64,000 nucleotides of DNA from Scatophagus argus (Eukaryota; Chordata; Actinopteri; Scatophagidae). The stretch is taken from NCBI RefSeq assembly GCF_020382885.2, contig NC_058504.1, forward strand, positions 15,139,019 to 15,203,018, written 5' to 3'. The first letter of the stretch is position 1. The number at the start of each line of letters is the position of its first letter. The position numbers were made by a program, and so were the translations under genes. This document shows, piece by piece, positions 63,919-64,000 of this stretch. Under the pieces are notes generated by a model that was not told the DNA's origin, did no database searches, and saw nothing but the letters and a program-made list of their open reading frames with translations.

Positions 63919-64000
63919 TGATTTTGTTTGTTTGTTTCTGTGAGCTGAGTCATGTTTGGGGGAGCAGACATAACATAAAATATAATGTAAGTATTTGTAA

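Overview
This window looks like nuclear DNA of a ray-finned (teleost) fish. It has AT-rich non-coding DNA with many CA, GA and pentanucleotide microsatellites, compact GT-AG introns, decayed Tc1-type transposons, a tRNA-derived SINE of a type common in fishes, and vertebrate genes with many exons. All assignments come from reading the sequence and from remembered family features; no database search was run.

Three protein-coding genes can be supported. (1) A RhoG-type small GTPase on the minus strand (coding 20145-20720, 191 codons in one exon, with a non-coding 5' exon near 21.4 kb). (2) An FHDC1-type formin on the minus strand (coding 24142-31647 in 11 exons that join in frame to 1086 residues, with non-coding or alternative 5' exons near 32.7-33.1 kb). 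(3) The O-GlcNAc transferase gene ogt on the plus strand, from its start codon at 51932 to the window edge. Sixteen ogt exons, 716 codons, are present: all the TPR repeats and the first catalytic lobe. The rest lies beyond 64000.

Layout. 1-20.1 kb is gene-poor. It holds a complete but dead Tc1-like element (933-2319), a short inverted-repeat element (3283-3807), an unexplained 106-codon reading frame (9805-10125), a remnant of a second Tc1 family (11630-11866), a TTATG array (15130-15199) and probably the long 3' UTR of rhog (about 17.75-20.14 kb). 20.1-33.1 kb holds rhog and fhdc1, both transcribed leftwards. 33.1-51.6 kb is an 18 kb intergenic gap with a SINE, simple repeats and a perfect 14-bp hairpin. 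51.6-64 kb is ogt. fhdc1 and ogt are head to head.

The RhoG-type GTPase (Rac activation and actin signalling) and the FH2 formin (actin assembly) both act on the cytoskeleton. OGT modifies nuclear and cytosolic proteins. Nothing in the sequence shows co-regulation of the three.

The most interesting signals are in ogt. Its fourth intron corresponds to the regulated, detained intron of mammalian OGT. It carries micro-exon-like splice-site pairs, and an open frame of 98 codons with a hydrophobic stretch that runs without a stop into exon 5, laid out like the start of the mammalian mitochondrial OGT isoform. Exon 2 has two acceptors 30 nt apart, matching the two known nucleocytoplasmic OGT isoforms. 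The rhog 5' exon carries a 30-codon upstream ORF in strong start context that ends 5 nt before the RhoG start codon.
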